Shown: positions 1 to 8,589, numbered from the stretch's first letter. The stretch: DNA of 64,000 nucleotides from Cupriavidus sp. D384 (GCF_001652915.1 NZ_BBQI01000126.1:1-64000); one strand, 5' to 3'. The notes: generated by a model not told the origin, from the sequence alone. Numbers and translations are program-made.

Positions 1-13
1 CCCCCCCCCCCCC

Positions 14-183
14 AGCCCCTCTCCCGCCTCGCGGGAGAGGGGAGCAAACACTGCGCATCCCGGCGCGAGCCACGTGCGTTCTCCCCCCTGCCGTTTTACG
101 GGAGAGGGGAGCAAACACTGCGCATTCCGGCACTAGCCACGTGTGTTCTCCCCTCTCCCGTTTTACGGAACAGGCGAGCAAAT
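14..183. repeat. Tandem 67-bp repeat built on a GC-rich palindrome
   Basis: About two and a half copies of a 67-base unit. The phrase GGAGCAAACACTGCGCAT occurs at 41 and again at 108. Each unit carries a hairpin of the type CCCCTCTCCCGC / GCGGGAGAGGGG. It is perfect in copy one (16-42), imperfect in copy two (about 81-111) and decayed in copy three (about 148-178). The same palindrome recurs singly elsewhere in the window. It lies downstream of emrA, so it could also end transcription. The function is not known from sequence. Confidence 0.8.
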
Positions 184-193
184 CCGCAGTCTT

Positions 194-1381
194 CTAGCCA
201 GCATTCGCCACAATGATCCTGGCGATGTTCGCATCGGCATCGCGGCCCACCGAAGCGTAGACATCCGTCGACAGCGGCGTTACCGCCGGCAGCGTATCGA
301 GGCTGGCGCCGTCGTGCTGGTGAACATCCACCGTCACCCGCATCGACAGGCCGATGCGCAGCGGATGGGCTGCCAGTTGTGCCGGATCGAGCGTGATCCG
401 CACCGGCAGCCGCTGCACCACCTTGATCCAGTTGCCAGTGGCGTTTTGCGCCGGCAGGACCGAGAATGCCGCGCCGGTGCCAGCGGCAAAACCGGCCACC
501 CTGCCGTGGTACCGCACCTGGGCGCCATAAAAGTCCGCCACCAGCGACACGGGCTGGCCCACGCGCATGTCCCGCATCTGGTTTTCCTTGAAGTTGGCGT
601 CCACCCAGACCTGGTCCAGCGGCACCAGGCCCATCAGCGGCACGCCCGGCGCCACGCGCTGGCCTACCTGCACGGCGCGGCGCGCCACAAAGCCGGTGAC
701 CGGCGCCGGCAGCGTCGAGCGGGCGTGAGCCAGGTAGGCTGCCCGATAGCTGGCGGCGGCGCGCGCCACGTCGGGATGCTGGGCGATGGTGGTGTGATGG
801 GTCAGGGCCAGGTTCGAAGCCAGCTGCTCCTGCGCCACACGCAGCGCCGCCTGCGCTTCCTTGAGCGTGGACCGGGCGTGGTCGACGTCCTCCTTCGATA
901 CGGCGCCGGTGCCGTCGACCGACATCCGCCTGCGTAGATCGTCACGGGCGTTCTCCACGTTGGCCTGCCGCTGCGCGATATTCGCCTGCAGCGTGCCGTT
1001 GTTGACATAGAGCGTGCGCACCTGGCGTACCGCTTCGGCTAGTTGCGCGGCGGCTTGCTGCAACGCCACCTCGCTATCGGTGGGGTCGAGTCCCACCAGC
1101 GGCTGGCCCATCGTCACGCGTTGCGTATCGTCGGCGGCAATCGACACGACCGTGCCGGGTACCAGCGACGTGACCTGCACCACGTTGCCCGCCACATAGG
1201 CGTCGTCGGTGGACGCGTAGTGCCGGCCGATGGTCCACCAGTAGGTGGCGGCGCCTATCCCGGCCATGGCAACCAGCGCGCCCACGGCAATCAGGCGGCG
1301 GCGCGGAACGGGCCGCATCTCGGCCGACGGGGCCGACGGGGCCGGTGGCGCCGGCGCGGCGGGGGTGACAAGTGCGTTCAT
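194..1381 (-). CDS. emrA: EmrA/HlyD-family efflux membrane-fusion protein
   Basis: Periplasmic adaptor (395 aa) that links an inner-membrane drug pump to an outer-membrane channel. After a Pro/Ala-rich cytoplasmic N-terminus there is one membrane anchor (about residues 31-50). A biotinyl-lipoyl-like strand (STDDAYVAGNVVQV) and a coiled-coil hairpin (about 95-190) follow, then EmrA-typical segments WVDANFKENQM and LPAQNATGNWIKVVQRLPVRI split over the last third. The start at 1381 is chosen because its ATG overlaps the TGA of the upstream NodT gene (ATGA), which implies translational coupling. The expected MFS pump (EmrB) would lie beyond the left edge. Specific to drugs or organic acids: cannot be told. 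Confidence 0.92.
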   Translation of the reverse strand: MNALVTPAAPAPPAPSAPSAEMRPVPRRRLIAVGALVAMAGIGAATYWWTIGRHYASTDDAYVAGNVVQVTSLVPGTVVSIAADDTQRVTMGQPLVGLDPTDSEVALQQAAAQLAEAVRQVRTLYVNNGTLQANIAQRQANVENARDDLRRRMSVDGTGAVSKEDVDHARSTLKEAQAALRVAQEQLASNLALTHHTTIAQHPDVARAAASYRAAYLAHARSTLPAPVTGFVARRAVQVGQRVAPGVPLMGLVPLDQVWVDANFKENQMRDMRVGQPVSLVADFYGAQVRYHGRVAGFAAGTGAAFSVLPAQNATGNWIKVVQRLPVRITLDPAQLAAHPLRIGLSMRVTVDVHQHDGASLDTLPAVTPLSTDVYASVGRDADANIARIIVANAG

Positions 1382-2874
1382 GGTGTGGAGGTCATGGGAT
1401 TGGGTGTCGCGGTGGCCTGGGCGGCGGCATCCGGCAACTGCCCGACGTAGCCGCCGCCAAGCGTCCAGACCAGCTGGAACTGGAGATCGAGCTGCTGTCC
1501 CTGCAGTTGCGCCACCTGGCGCTGCTGCGCCAGCACGCTGTCCTGCGCCGTCAGTACGGCCAGCTGGTTGACCAGGCCCGCCTGCCAGCGGCCCGAGGCC
1601 AGCGCATAGGCATGCTCGGCCAGCGCCTGAGCCTGCCGCCGCTGTGCGGTTTCGGCGGCCACGGCCTGCAGGCTGCCCACGGCATCGGCCGTTTCGCGCA
1701 AGGCGCTGGTCAGGGTCTGGTTGTAGTCGGCCACGGCCGCGTCGTAGTCGGCGTAGCGCCCGTGCAGGTTCGCCCGCAGCCGGCCGCCCTCGAACACCGG
1801 CAGGCGCAGCGACGGGCCAAAGGCAAAGGCGCGGCTCGCGCCAAGCAGGAAATCGGATGGCGTGATCGTGGTCAGCCCGGCCATGGCCGACAGCGTGACG
1901 TCGGGCAGGAATTCCGCGCGCGCCACCTCGATATCTTTCGAGGCGGCCTCCACGCGCCACCGTGCCGCCACCAGCTCCGGGCGGCGCGACAGCAGGCCAA
2001 TCCGCGCATCGTCGGGCAGCGCGGGCATCGGCTGGCTGGCACCGGCCAGCAGCACGGGCCGGGCGATTGCCAGCCCGCGATCGGGCCCCTTGCCCAGCAG
2101 CGCCGCAATCTGGTGGCGTGTCAGCGCGATACCGTCGTCGATATGGGTCAGATCGGCCTCGGTGCTGGCAAGGTCGGCGTCCTGCAGGGTGATGCCCACC
2201 TGGGTATCGAGCCCGGCCACCAGGCGGGCCTTGCCCAGCGCGGACAGTTCTCGGCGCTGGGTAATCGTCTGCACGGTGATATCGCGTAGCGCATAGAGCG
2301 TAGCCAGCCGCGCGTAGACGCGTGCCACACCCGTGGTCAGCAGCAACTGCGCGGCCTGGCTTTCGGCCTCGGCCTCGCGCACGCCGGACAGCGCGGCCTG
2401 CAGCGCGCTGCGGTGCCGGCCCCAGAAATCCAGGTCATACGTCAGACCGCTGGACAGCTGCACCTGGTTGATCCAGCGCCCGGATAGCGGCGTGGCGCCA
2501 AGCAGGTCGGTCTCCGAAATGCGCTGGCGCGACACGCCGCCGCGGATATCGACATCGGGATACAGGCCGCTGCGCGCGCCCTCGGCCACGGCGCGGGCGG
2601 CCTCCACGCGCGCCTGCGCCGCCTGCAGCGTGGGGCTGCCGGCAACGGCCTCGCGGGCCAGCGCGCCAAGCTGGGGGTCGCCAAAGGCGTCGATCCAGTC
2701 CTGCGACGGCCAATGGCCATGCCGGGGCGGCAGGCTTTGCGCGGTGCCGGTAACCGGTGCCAGCGTTTGCGTGGGGTGGCTGTGGTCGAACGCGGCGCAG
2801 CCCGTCAGCGCCAGGGTAGTCAGTACGGCGGCGGCCACGGGCAGGTGCCGCCATCCGGTAGCGGCAGGCTTCAC
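1378..2874 (-). CDS. NodT/OprM-family outer-membrane efflux lipoprotein
   Basis: Outer-membrane factor (498 aa), the TolC-like exit duct for a tripartite pump. The N-terminus is a lipoprotein signal with lipobox LTGC (Cys 26). The body has the duplicated coiled-coil/beta architecture of the NodT family, seen in repeated ALxE/A-rich helices and the motif LSRRPELVAARWRVEAAS in the middle. Length is normal for the family. It is the first gene of the pair; its stop overlaps the emrA start by four bases, so the two are one transcriptional unit. Substrate unknown. Confidence 0.92.
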   Translation of the reverse strand: MKPAATGWRHLPVAAAVLTTLALTGCAAFDHSHPTQTLAPVTGTAQSLPPRHGHWPSQDWIDAFGDPQLGALAREAVAGSPTLQAAQARVEAARAVAEGARSGLYPDVDIRGGVSRQRISETDLLGATPLSGRWINQVQLSSGLTYDLDFWGRHRSALQAALSGVREAEAESQAAQLLLTTGVARVYARLATLYALRDITVQTITQRRELSALGKARLVAGLDTQVGITLQDADLASTEADLTHIDDGIALTRHQIAALLGKGPDRGLAIARPVLLAGASQPMPALPDDARIGLLSRRPELVAARWRVEAASKDIEVARAEFLPDVTLSAMAGLTTITPSDFLLGASRAFAFGPSLRLPVFEGGRLRANLHGRYADYDAAVADYNQTLTSALRETADAVGSLQAVAAETAQRRQAQALAEHAYALASGRWQAGLVNQLAVLTAQDSVLAQQRQVAQLQGQQLDLQFQLVWTLGGGYVGQLPDAAAQATATPNPMTSTP

Positions 2875-3136
2875 GGCCCTACTCCGAAGGTTGATGCCGG
2901 GAATGATGGCCGCTGGCCTGCCGGGCGGTGATTGCGAACGCCACGTTATTTCGGGATGGCACTACCGTGTGCCGCTACCACCCCAATTGGCCCCGGCCTG
3001 CCCCGTTCCGGTGCATCGCGTTGGCCCGGCCTATACCTTCGTTTAACACTGCACCACCTACCCGGCAATTGTGGGCATCCGTGCCCGGCTCCTAGCATTC
3101 CAGTCAACCACCGACTGCTTCCACGGGAGCCGCACC

Positions 3137-3292
3137 ATGACACACCAGAAGCTCTGGATGCCGATCATCGCCATCACCCTCGCCTTCGCCACGGTCGGCG
3201 TCGCCGGTGCCATGGTGTACCGCATGTGGCAACAGGCCATCGAACCCGTCCACACCGCGACGCACGCCGTGCTGTCGCACCACCGTCCGTGA
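3137..3292 (+). CDS. 51-aa single-span membrane microprotein, first gene of cio operon
   Basis: Small ORF beginning MTHQKLWMPIIAITLAFATV. It has one hydrophobic helix (about residues 7-30) followed by a His-rich tail (HTATHAVLSHHRP). A GGGAG ribosome site sits seven bases before the ATG, and the next ORF starts 8 bases after its stop. I do not recognise the family. Position at the head of an operon leading to the bd oxidase suggests a small respiratory-complex accessory or assembly subunit, but that is inference from context. The His-rich tail could bind metal or haem; nothing shows this directly. Confidence 0.65.
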   Translation: MTHQKLWMPIIAITLAFATVGVAGAMVYRMWQQAIEPVHTATHAVLSHHRP

Positions 3293-3300
3293 GGGCTGAC

Positions 3301-3402
3301 ATGTCCGAACAGGAAAGCCTGCTGCTGATGTACGGCTGGATCGCCCTTGCCGTGCTGAACCTGATCCTGATTGCCGTCGCGTTCCTGCAGTACGCCGAGT
3401 GA
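3301..3402 (+). CDS. 33-aa single-span membrane microprotein (possible CydX-like subunit)
   Basis: ORF of 33 codons with a GAGGG ribosome site just upstream. After a short polar start it is almost entirely one helix: MYGWIALAVLNLILIAVAFL, ending QYAE. The size, the early aromatic pair (Tyr, Trp) and the terminal Glu recall CydX, the small third subunit of bd oxidases. CydX normally follows cydB, whereas here no ORF fits between cioB and its terminator. The identity is inferred; without a structure or homology search it remains a small membrane protein of unknown role. Confidence 0.6.
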   Translation: MSEQESLLLMYGWIALAVLNLILIAVAFLQYAE

Positions 3403-3444
3403 ACGCGCGCCGCCGCACCGATACCGCATCCCGGGAGCATTGCC

Positions 3445-4479
3445 ATGAAAGATGTAGCCACCACCGTCCTGGACATCCATACCGCCACGGTCCCCGACGT
3501 CCCCGACACCCTCGACACCACGTTCGCCAGGGCCGCGCCGCAACTGCGCGTTGCCGCGGCGCAGGCGCCCGGGTTCGTCCAGCGCGAAACCCGCTGGCGC
3601 CATGCGCCCGAAGCGGTTGCCACGCCAGGCCATCGCGACGCCATCGTGGTATCGCGTTGGACCTGCGACGGCGAACCGCCTGAAACGGTATCGCACGCTG
3701 GCGACCCCACCCGGCACTGCATCGCCATCAACCTGCGGTCCAGCTCGATCCGCTTCCTGTGCGGCGGCATGCCCGTGTTCGATGGCCGCCTGGGCGCCGG
3801 CGCGGTCCACGTCACCGCGCCCGGCACCGCCACCAGCGCCGTGTACGCGTCGGCCAGCGACGTGCTTCACCTGTTCGTTCCGCAATCGGTGCTGGCGGCC
3901 TGCCATGCCGACCAGTTCGGCCACACCCACGAGGGCGAGCTGCGGCTGGACGACCCCTTCTTCCATGCCGACCCGGCACTGGAGCGGCTGGGCCAGGCGC
4001 TGGCCGTGGCGCATTCGCAGGACCCGGGGCTGGGCCGCATCTTTGCCGATAGCGTGGCGCTTGCCATCGTGGCGCGCGTGGTCGCCAATCACTACCAGCG
4101 CATCGCGTCGAACACGCGCGCCGTGACCATGCTGCCGCAATGGCGCCTGCGCCGTGCCATCGAGTTCATCGACGCGAACCTGTCCACTCCGATCGGGCTG
4201 GCCGATATCGCGCGCAGCACGGGGCTGACGCGTATGTACTTTGCCGCGCAGTTCCGCCGGACCACGGGCATGCGCCCGCACGAATACCTGGTACGCCGCC
4301 GCATCGAACACGCGCAGGACCTGCTGCGCGGCGGCGCGGGCAGCGTGCTGGAAGTGGCGATGCGCTGCGGCTTCCGCTCGCAGGCCCATTTCACCACCGT
4401 CTTCAAGCGTTTTGTCGGCGACACGCCGCACTGCTGGCGTGTCAAGGTCACCTCAACTCCTGGGAGCACCCATGGCTGA
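3445..4479 (+). CDS. AraC-family transcriptional regulator
   Basis: 344-aa regulator. The N-terminal ~220 residues form a cupin-like AraC-binding sensor domain. The last ~105 residues carry two helix-turn-helix units: IGLADIARSTGLTRMYFAAQF, and VLEVAMRCGFRSQAHFTTVF, followed by the FKRFVGDTP hallmark. GGGAG lies before the start. It sits inside the cio operon in the same direction as its neighbours and overlaps the next ORF by eight bases, so it is probably co-transcribed and may autoregulate the oxidase operon. Its inducer is unknown. Confidence 0.9.
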   Translation: MKDVATTVLDIHTATVPDVPDTLDTTFARAAPQLRVAAAQAPGFVQRETRWRHAPEAVATPGHRDAIVVSRWTCDGEPPETVSHAGDPTRHCIAINLRSSSIRFLCGGMPVFDGRLGAGAVHVTAPGTATSAVYASASDVLHLFVPQSVLAACHADQFGHTHEGELRLDDPFFHADPALERLGQALAVAHSQDPGLGRIFADSVALAIVARVVANHYQRIASNTRAVTMLPQWRLRRAIEFIDANLSTPIGLADIARSTGLTRMYFAAQFRRTTGMRPHEYLVRRRIEHAQDLLRGGAGSVLEVAMRCGFRSQAHFTTVFKRFVGDTPHCWRVKVTSTPGSTHG

Positions 4480-4948
4480 AACCCTGTACCACGCATCCGT
4501 GGACACCCGCGATCTGGCGGACGTGCGCGACAGCGCCTGTGACGCCTGGCTGCGCACCATCGCGCTGCTGGATCCGAAAGGCCAGCCGCTGGCGTCCCTG
4601 ACCTATACGGCCGAGGACAACGCACTGCGCGCCCATGCGCCCATCGTCAGCATCATCGAGCGGCTCAGCGCCGCCATGGCCGTGGTGAGCTGGCGCGACG
4701 CCACGCACTGCCGCTACGGAGCGCAGGTCTGGACCGTCGGCACGGCGCGCGACACCGGTGTGTGCGCGCTGTCCGGCCAGCCGATAGACAAGAGCGACCT
4801 GGTATTCCGCCCGCAGCGTTCGCGTCCGGCCGCGCTCAACGCCGATGCGATGATCCTGGCCTCGGCCATGGACGCCGCCGGCGCGGCCCTTGCGCCCGCG
4901 CCGGACGATGCGCAGCCCACCATTGCCTACCGATCCAATGCCAGGTAA
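4472..4948 (+). CDS. DUF3331-like protein between AraC regulator and cioA
   Basis: 158-aa soluble protein without signal peptide. The centre (about residues 55-110) reads SWRDATHCRYGAQVW, then CALSGQPIDKSDLVFRP, which resembles the DUF3331 family common in Burkholderiaceae. The Cys-Ala-Leu-Ser-Gly turn may be half of a metal or redox site. The ORF starts within the end of the araC gene (8-base overlap, GGGAG upstream) and stops six bases before cioA, so translation is likely coupled on both sides. Function unknown; a role in expression or maturation of the oxidase is inferred only from location. Confidence 0.7.
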   Translation: MAETLYHASVDTRDLADVRDSACDAWLRTIALLDPKGQPLASLTYTAEDNALRAHAPIVSIIERLSAAMAVVSWRDATHCRYGAQVWTVGTARDTGVCALSGQPIDKSDLVFRPQRSRPAALNADAMILASAMDAAGAALAPAPDDAQPTIAYRSNAR

Positions 4949-4954
4949 CACGCC

Positions 4955-6367
4955 ATGCACGACGTCACCGACCTGTCGCGGCTGCAGTTCGCCTTCACCG
5001 CGATCTTTCATATCCTCTGGCCGATCCTGACCATCAGCCTGTCGGCCTTCCTGTTCATCGTCGAAGTGCTCTGGGTACGCACCAACGACGTGACGTGGTA
5101 CCGCCACGCGCGCTTCTGGAGCAGGCTGCTGCTGTTGAACTTTGCCGTCGGCGTGGTCAGCGGCATTCCGATGGAGTTCGAGTTCGGCACCAACTGGAGC
5201 GCCTTCTCGCAATTCACCGGGCAGTTCTTCGGCAATATCCTCGGCTTCGAGGGCGCCATGGCGTTCATGCTCGAGGCCGGCTTTGTCGGCATCATGATGT
5301 TCGGCTGGGAGCGCGTGCCGCGCGGCGTACACCTGTTCGCCACCGGCATGGTGGCGCTGGGCTCGTCGCTGTCGGCCTTCTGGATCATGGTCGCCAACTC
5401 GTGGATGCAGACGCCGGCCGGCGTGGCGGTGGTGGACGGCAGGATCGTCGTCACCGACTACCTGCGCGCCATCTTCAATCCGGACGCGCTCTGGGGCATC
5501 AGCCATATGTGGATGGCCGCGCTGGAAACCGGGCTGGTGGTGGTGGCCGGCATCTCGGCCTGGTATCTGCTGAAGCGGCGCCAGCCTGAATTTTTCGCGC
5601 GGTCTTTCCGGCTTGCCATGGTGCTGCTGGTGATCGTGACACCGCTGCAGGTATGGCTTGGCGACGGCAGCGGCGTGGACGTCTTCGAGACGCAGCCCGC
5701 CAAGGGTGCCGCCATCGAAGGCCACTGGCAGACCAATGCACCGGGCACCGCCGCATCGTGGTCGCTGCTGGCCTGGCCGAACCAGGACGCCCAGCGCAAC
5801 GACTGGGCCATCGAGGTACCCGGCATGCTGAGCCTGCTTGCCACGCACAAGGCGCATGGCACCGTCACCGGCCTGGCAGACATTCCGCGCGCCGATCAGC
5901 CGCCGATGCTTCCGCTGCTCTACTACGCATTCCGCGTCATGGCCGGCATTGGCGTGCTGTTCGTGGTGCTGGCGTTGTGGACGGCGGGCGTGCTGCGCCG
6001 CACGCGGCACCGGCCCGCCGCCTTGAGCCAGCATCGCGCGCTGCTGCTGGCATGGATCGTCGCCATCCCGCTGCCGTACCTGGCCGTCGAGTGCGGCTGG
6101 ATCGTCCGCGAGGTGGGGCGCCAGCCGTGGCTGGTCTATGGCTTGCTGCGCACGCCGCAAGGGGTCTCCACCGCCATCTCCGCCGCCGACGTGACGGGCA
6201 GCATCGCGATGTTCGGCGCCTTCTACGCGGTGCTGCTGGTCACCTTCATCTGGCTGGCCGCCCGCTGGCTGCGCCAGGGCCCGGACCTGACGCTGACGCT
6301 GCCGGCACCCGCCACCGCACCCGCCACCGCAGCCACGCCGGCCGTCGGCGGGCGCAGCACCTACTGA
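4955..6367 (+). CDS. cioA: Cyanide-insensitive bd-type quinol oxidase subunit I
   Basis: 470-aa polytopic subunit carrying the three haems of a cytochrome bd-type oxidase, which moves electrons from quinol to O2 with high affinity. His19 in SRLQFAFTAIFHILWP, a second His in GISHMWMAALETG (about residue 183) and the Met of FRVMAGIG (about 328) match the expected haem ligands. The quinol loop is short, as in CioA rather than E. coli CydA, which fits the cyanide-insensitive branch. It follows the DUF3331-like gene by six bases and precedes cioB by sixteen. The C-terminus is Ala/Pro/Thr-rich. Confidence 0.95.
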   Translation: MHDVTDLSRLQFAFTAIFHILWPILTISLSAFLFIVEVLWVRTNDVTWYRHARFWSRLLLLNFAVGVVSGIPMEFEFGTNWSAFSQFTGQFFGNILGFEGAMAFMLEAGFVGIMMFGWERVPRGVHLFATGMVALGSSLSAFWIMVANSWMQTPAGVAVVDGRIVVTDYLRAIFNPDALWGISHMWMAALETGLVVVAGISAWYLLKRRQPEFFARSFRLAMVLLVIVTPLQVWLGDGSGVDVFETQPAKGAAIEGHWQTNAPGTAASWSLLAWPNQDAQRNDWAIEVPGMLSLLATHKAHGTVTGLADIPRADQPPMLPLLYYAFRVMAGIGVLFVVLALWTAGVLRRTRHRPAALSQHRALLLAWIVAIPLPYLAVECGWIVREVGRQPWLVYGLLRTPQGVSTAISAADVTGSIAMFGAFYAVLLVTFIWLAARWLRQGPDLTLTLPAPATAPATAATPAVGGRSTY

Positions 6368-6383
6368 CCACCGGACATTCGCC

Positions 6384-7355
6384 ATGGAAACTTCCGCTCA
6401 CACCCTGCTGGTGTCGCTCTGGTTCTGCATCCTGGGGCTGATGCTGGCCGCCTATGTCGTCACCGACGGCTTCGATCTCGGCATCGGCATCCTGAGCCTG
6501 TTCGAGCCCGAACGGGCGCGGCGCGACGTGATGGTCGAATCGATCGTCCATGTCTGGGACGCCAATGAAACGTGGCTCGTGGTACTGGGCGGCGGCCTGT
6601 TCGGCGCCTTTCCCGTTGCCTATGCGACGCTGCTGCCCCATCTGTACCTGCCGCTGATGGCGCTGATCGCCGGACTGATCATGCGCGGGGCCGCCATCGA
6701 GTTTCGCCACGCCACGCATCGCGCCCCGTTCTGGGACCGCGTGTTCGGCGTCGGCAGCCTGCTGGCGGCCGTGTCACAGGGGGTGATCCTGGGCCGCATC
6801 ATCACCGGGCTCGCCCCGGGTATGTGGAACGCCGTGTTCACGCTGTTTGCCGCCGTGGGCGTGGCCGCCGGCTATGCACTGCTGGGGGCCACCTACCTGG
6901 TCAAGAAGACATCCTACCCAGTGGAGGCGTCGGCCCGCACCTGGACGCTGGCGACGCTGCCGGTCACCGTGGTCAGCGCGCTGGTGCTGTCCGGCGCCAC
7001 GCTGCAGCTGAGCCTGATCGGCACCGAGCGCTGGCACCAGCATGGCGTGCTGGCCGTGCTGCTGGCACTGGGCGTGGTGGCCGCACTGGCGGTGGCCGGG
7101 ATTGCCGGATCCACCTGGACCGGCAGCCGCCGCACGCCATTCCGCGCCACGGTGCTGCTGTTCCTGGTGTCGTTCTGCGGCCTGGCAATCAGCCTGTTTC
7201 CGAACGTGGTGCCGGGGCGCCTGTCGCTGCTGGACGCGGCGTCCGACGACCGCACGCTGGTTTTCATGCTGATCGGCATCGGCGTGCTGCTGCCGGTGAT
7301 GCTGGGCTACAACCTGTACCAGTACCACGTGTTTCGCGGCAAGGTGGCCGCCTGA
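6384..7355 (+). CDS. cioB: Cyanide-insensitive bd-type quinol oxidase subunit II
   Basis: 323-aa membrane subunit with about eight helices. It opens with the CydB-typical segment LMLAAYVVTDGFDLGIGIL, followed by VWDANETWLVVLGGGLFGAFP. Its length fits the compact CioB group. It pairs with cioA to form the oxidase core. It is the last gene of the operon; a strong terminator begins about 30 bases after its stop, leaving no room for a canonical downstream cydX. Confidence 0.95.
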   Translation: METSAHTLLVSLWFCILGLMLAAYVVTDGFDLGIGILSLFEPERARRDVMVESIVHVWDANETWLVVLGGGLFGAFPVAYATLLPHLYLPLMALIAGLIMRGAAIEFRHATHRAPFWDRVFGVGSLLAAVSQGVILGRIITGLAPGMWNAVFTLFAAVGVAAGYALLGATYLVKKTSYPVEASARTWTLATLPVTVVSALVLSGATLQLSLIGTERWHQHGVLAVLLALGVVAALAVAGIAGSTWTGSRRTPFRATVLLFLVSFCGLAISLFPNVVPGRLSLLDAASDDRTLVFMLIGIGVLLPVMLGYNLYQYHVFRGKVAA

Positions 7356-7385
7356 ATCGGTGCCGCCATGCCGTGCGGACACAAG

Positions 7386-7420
7386 AAAGCCCTGCGGGCC
7401 TTCCGGCCGGCAGGGCTTTT
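7386..7420. terminator. Strong bidirectional terminator after cioB
   Basis: Stem AAAGCCCTGC / GCAGGGCTTTT with a GC-rich loop that itself can pair (GGCC...GGCC). The T-run on the plus strand and the A-run at the 5' foot let it serve both cioB and the convergent alkylsulfatase remnant. Confidence 0.9.
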
Positions 7421-7442
7421 ACACCACGGGTACGCGGGCGTA

Positions 7443-8110
7443 CTACGGCGTCACAATGTTGAACCAGAACTCGAAGGTATCGAGGTAGCTGACCAGCTCG
7501 TCCAGCTTGGCCTGGTTGCCGCTGACCTTGGCGCTGCCGTTCTTCACCGCGTCGGCCATCCTGGTCTGGCCGAGGATGATGCCGTTCAGCGTGTCGCGCG
7601 TCATCGTCACGTTGGCGTCGGCCTGCTGCGCCTGCACGCCGGCGGTATGGTTCAGCACGCCATTTTCCAGCTCCAGCAGGTAGGTGCCATCCGGCTTGCC
7701 GAAGTCGACGTTGAGCACGATATGCGCATTGGCTGCCTTGGCGCGGTTCACGCGCACGCTCAGGTAGTCGAAGAACATCTCCGGCGTCATCGCCTTGACC
7801 GTGTCGCCGCTGGCCGTGTTCGGGGTGGGCAGCTTCTTCACGCCTTCGCGCAGTTCCTTGGCACCGGTCAGGTAAAAATTGCGCCACGGGCATCGTCGAA
7901 GTCGGCGCGATCCGAGAACGGCAGTTCGCCGAGCAGCTTCTGGTTGGCCGCCCTGGTGGCGCTGGAGGCGTATTTTGGAATGCGTACTGAGGAAAATGCC
8001 AAATGCCCTGCCCAGCCCTGCAGGCTGGCAGCGGCCCGGGCCGCCATCACGTCGGATGGCAGCAACGCAGCCAGATGCCGCGTCCCGGCGCAGGAAGCCG
8101 GGCGCGGCAG
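7443..8110 (-). pseudogene. Alkyl/aryl sulfatase (SdsA-type) remnant with large internal deletion
   Basis: The minus strand first reads the start of an SdsA-type alkylsulfatase (ATRAANQKLLGELPFSDRADFDDAR, seen in two pieces here). It then jumps straight into the far C-terminal region, WRNFYLTGAKELREGV, and the SCP2-like sulfatase tail to the normal end (EFWFNIVTP). The metallo-beta-lactamase core with its zinc ligands is missing, over 400 residues in the family. The join at about 7886-7892 lies in GCCCG, a string expected at both ends of the lost segment, and it changes the reading frame. The N-terminal signal peptide is also not clear. The product cannot be an active sulfatase. Confidence 0.85.
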
Positions 8111-8115
8111 CCAGA

Positions 8116-8589
8116 TTACCTGACCGATTCCGCCAGGAACCACGCGCGGCGCTGGGCCTCGTCGATCCAGTTTTCCAGCAGGCTGGCCGTGGCAACGTCG
8201 GCATGGTCGTCACACACGGCATGCGCGTCGAGCATGGCTTCCACGAGCATGAGGTTGTCGGCATGCAGCTCGCGCAGCATGGCCTTGGGCGAAACATCCT
8301 CGGCGTCGTTGTCGCGCACGCGCTGCAACCGGGCAATGGCGCCAATCGAGCGCAGCGTCGTGCCGCCGATCTTGCGCACGCGCTCGGCCACGTCGTCGGT
8401 AATCGCAAAGATCTGGGCCGACTGCTCGTCCAGCATCAGGTGGTAGTCGCGGAAGTGCGGGCCGGACATGTGCCAGTGGAAGTTCTTGGTCTTCAGGTAC
8501 AGCGCGAAGACATCGGCCAGCAGCCGGTTCAGATGGTCGGAGATTTCAGTGACGGCCAGGCCGGGATCGTCGAGTTGGGTATTGGTCAT
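8116..8589 (-). CDS. dps: Dps-family DNA-binding ferritin
   Basis: 157-aa Dps protein, which oxidises and stores iron with H2O2 and protects DNA in stress and stationary phase. The ferroxidase signature is visible: FHWHMSGPHFRDYHLMLDEQ, with the His and Asp/Glu ligands at the dimer interface. The N-terminus is short and not Lys-rich. A GGAGTCC site precedes the ATG. It is divergent from the PAS histidine kinase and abuts the sulfatase remnant. Confidence 0.95.
   Translation of the reverse strand: MTNTQLDDPGLAVTEISDHLNRLLADVFALYLKTKNFHWHMSGPHFRDYHLMLDEQSAQIFAITDDVAERVRKIGGTTLRSIGAIARLQRVRDNDAEDVSPKAMLRELHADNLMLVEAMLDAHAVCDDHADVATASLLENWIDEAQRRAWFLAESVR

Noticed and set aside
1..13. Run of 13 C at the window start
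   Set aside because: Lies at the edge with no context; cannot tell a real homopolymer from a sequence or assembly edge effect.
1..183. Possible CRISPR array
   Set aside because: The repeated unit is 67 bases with no distinct unique spacers, and it decays copy by copy; it is a tandem duplication of a palindromic element.
4448..6385. 645-codon open frame opposite cioA
   Set aside because: Low-complexity His/Gln/Arg-rich translation that is antisense to a clear membrane protein; a shadow frame.
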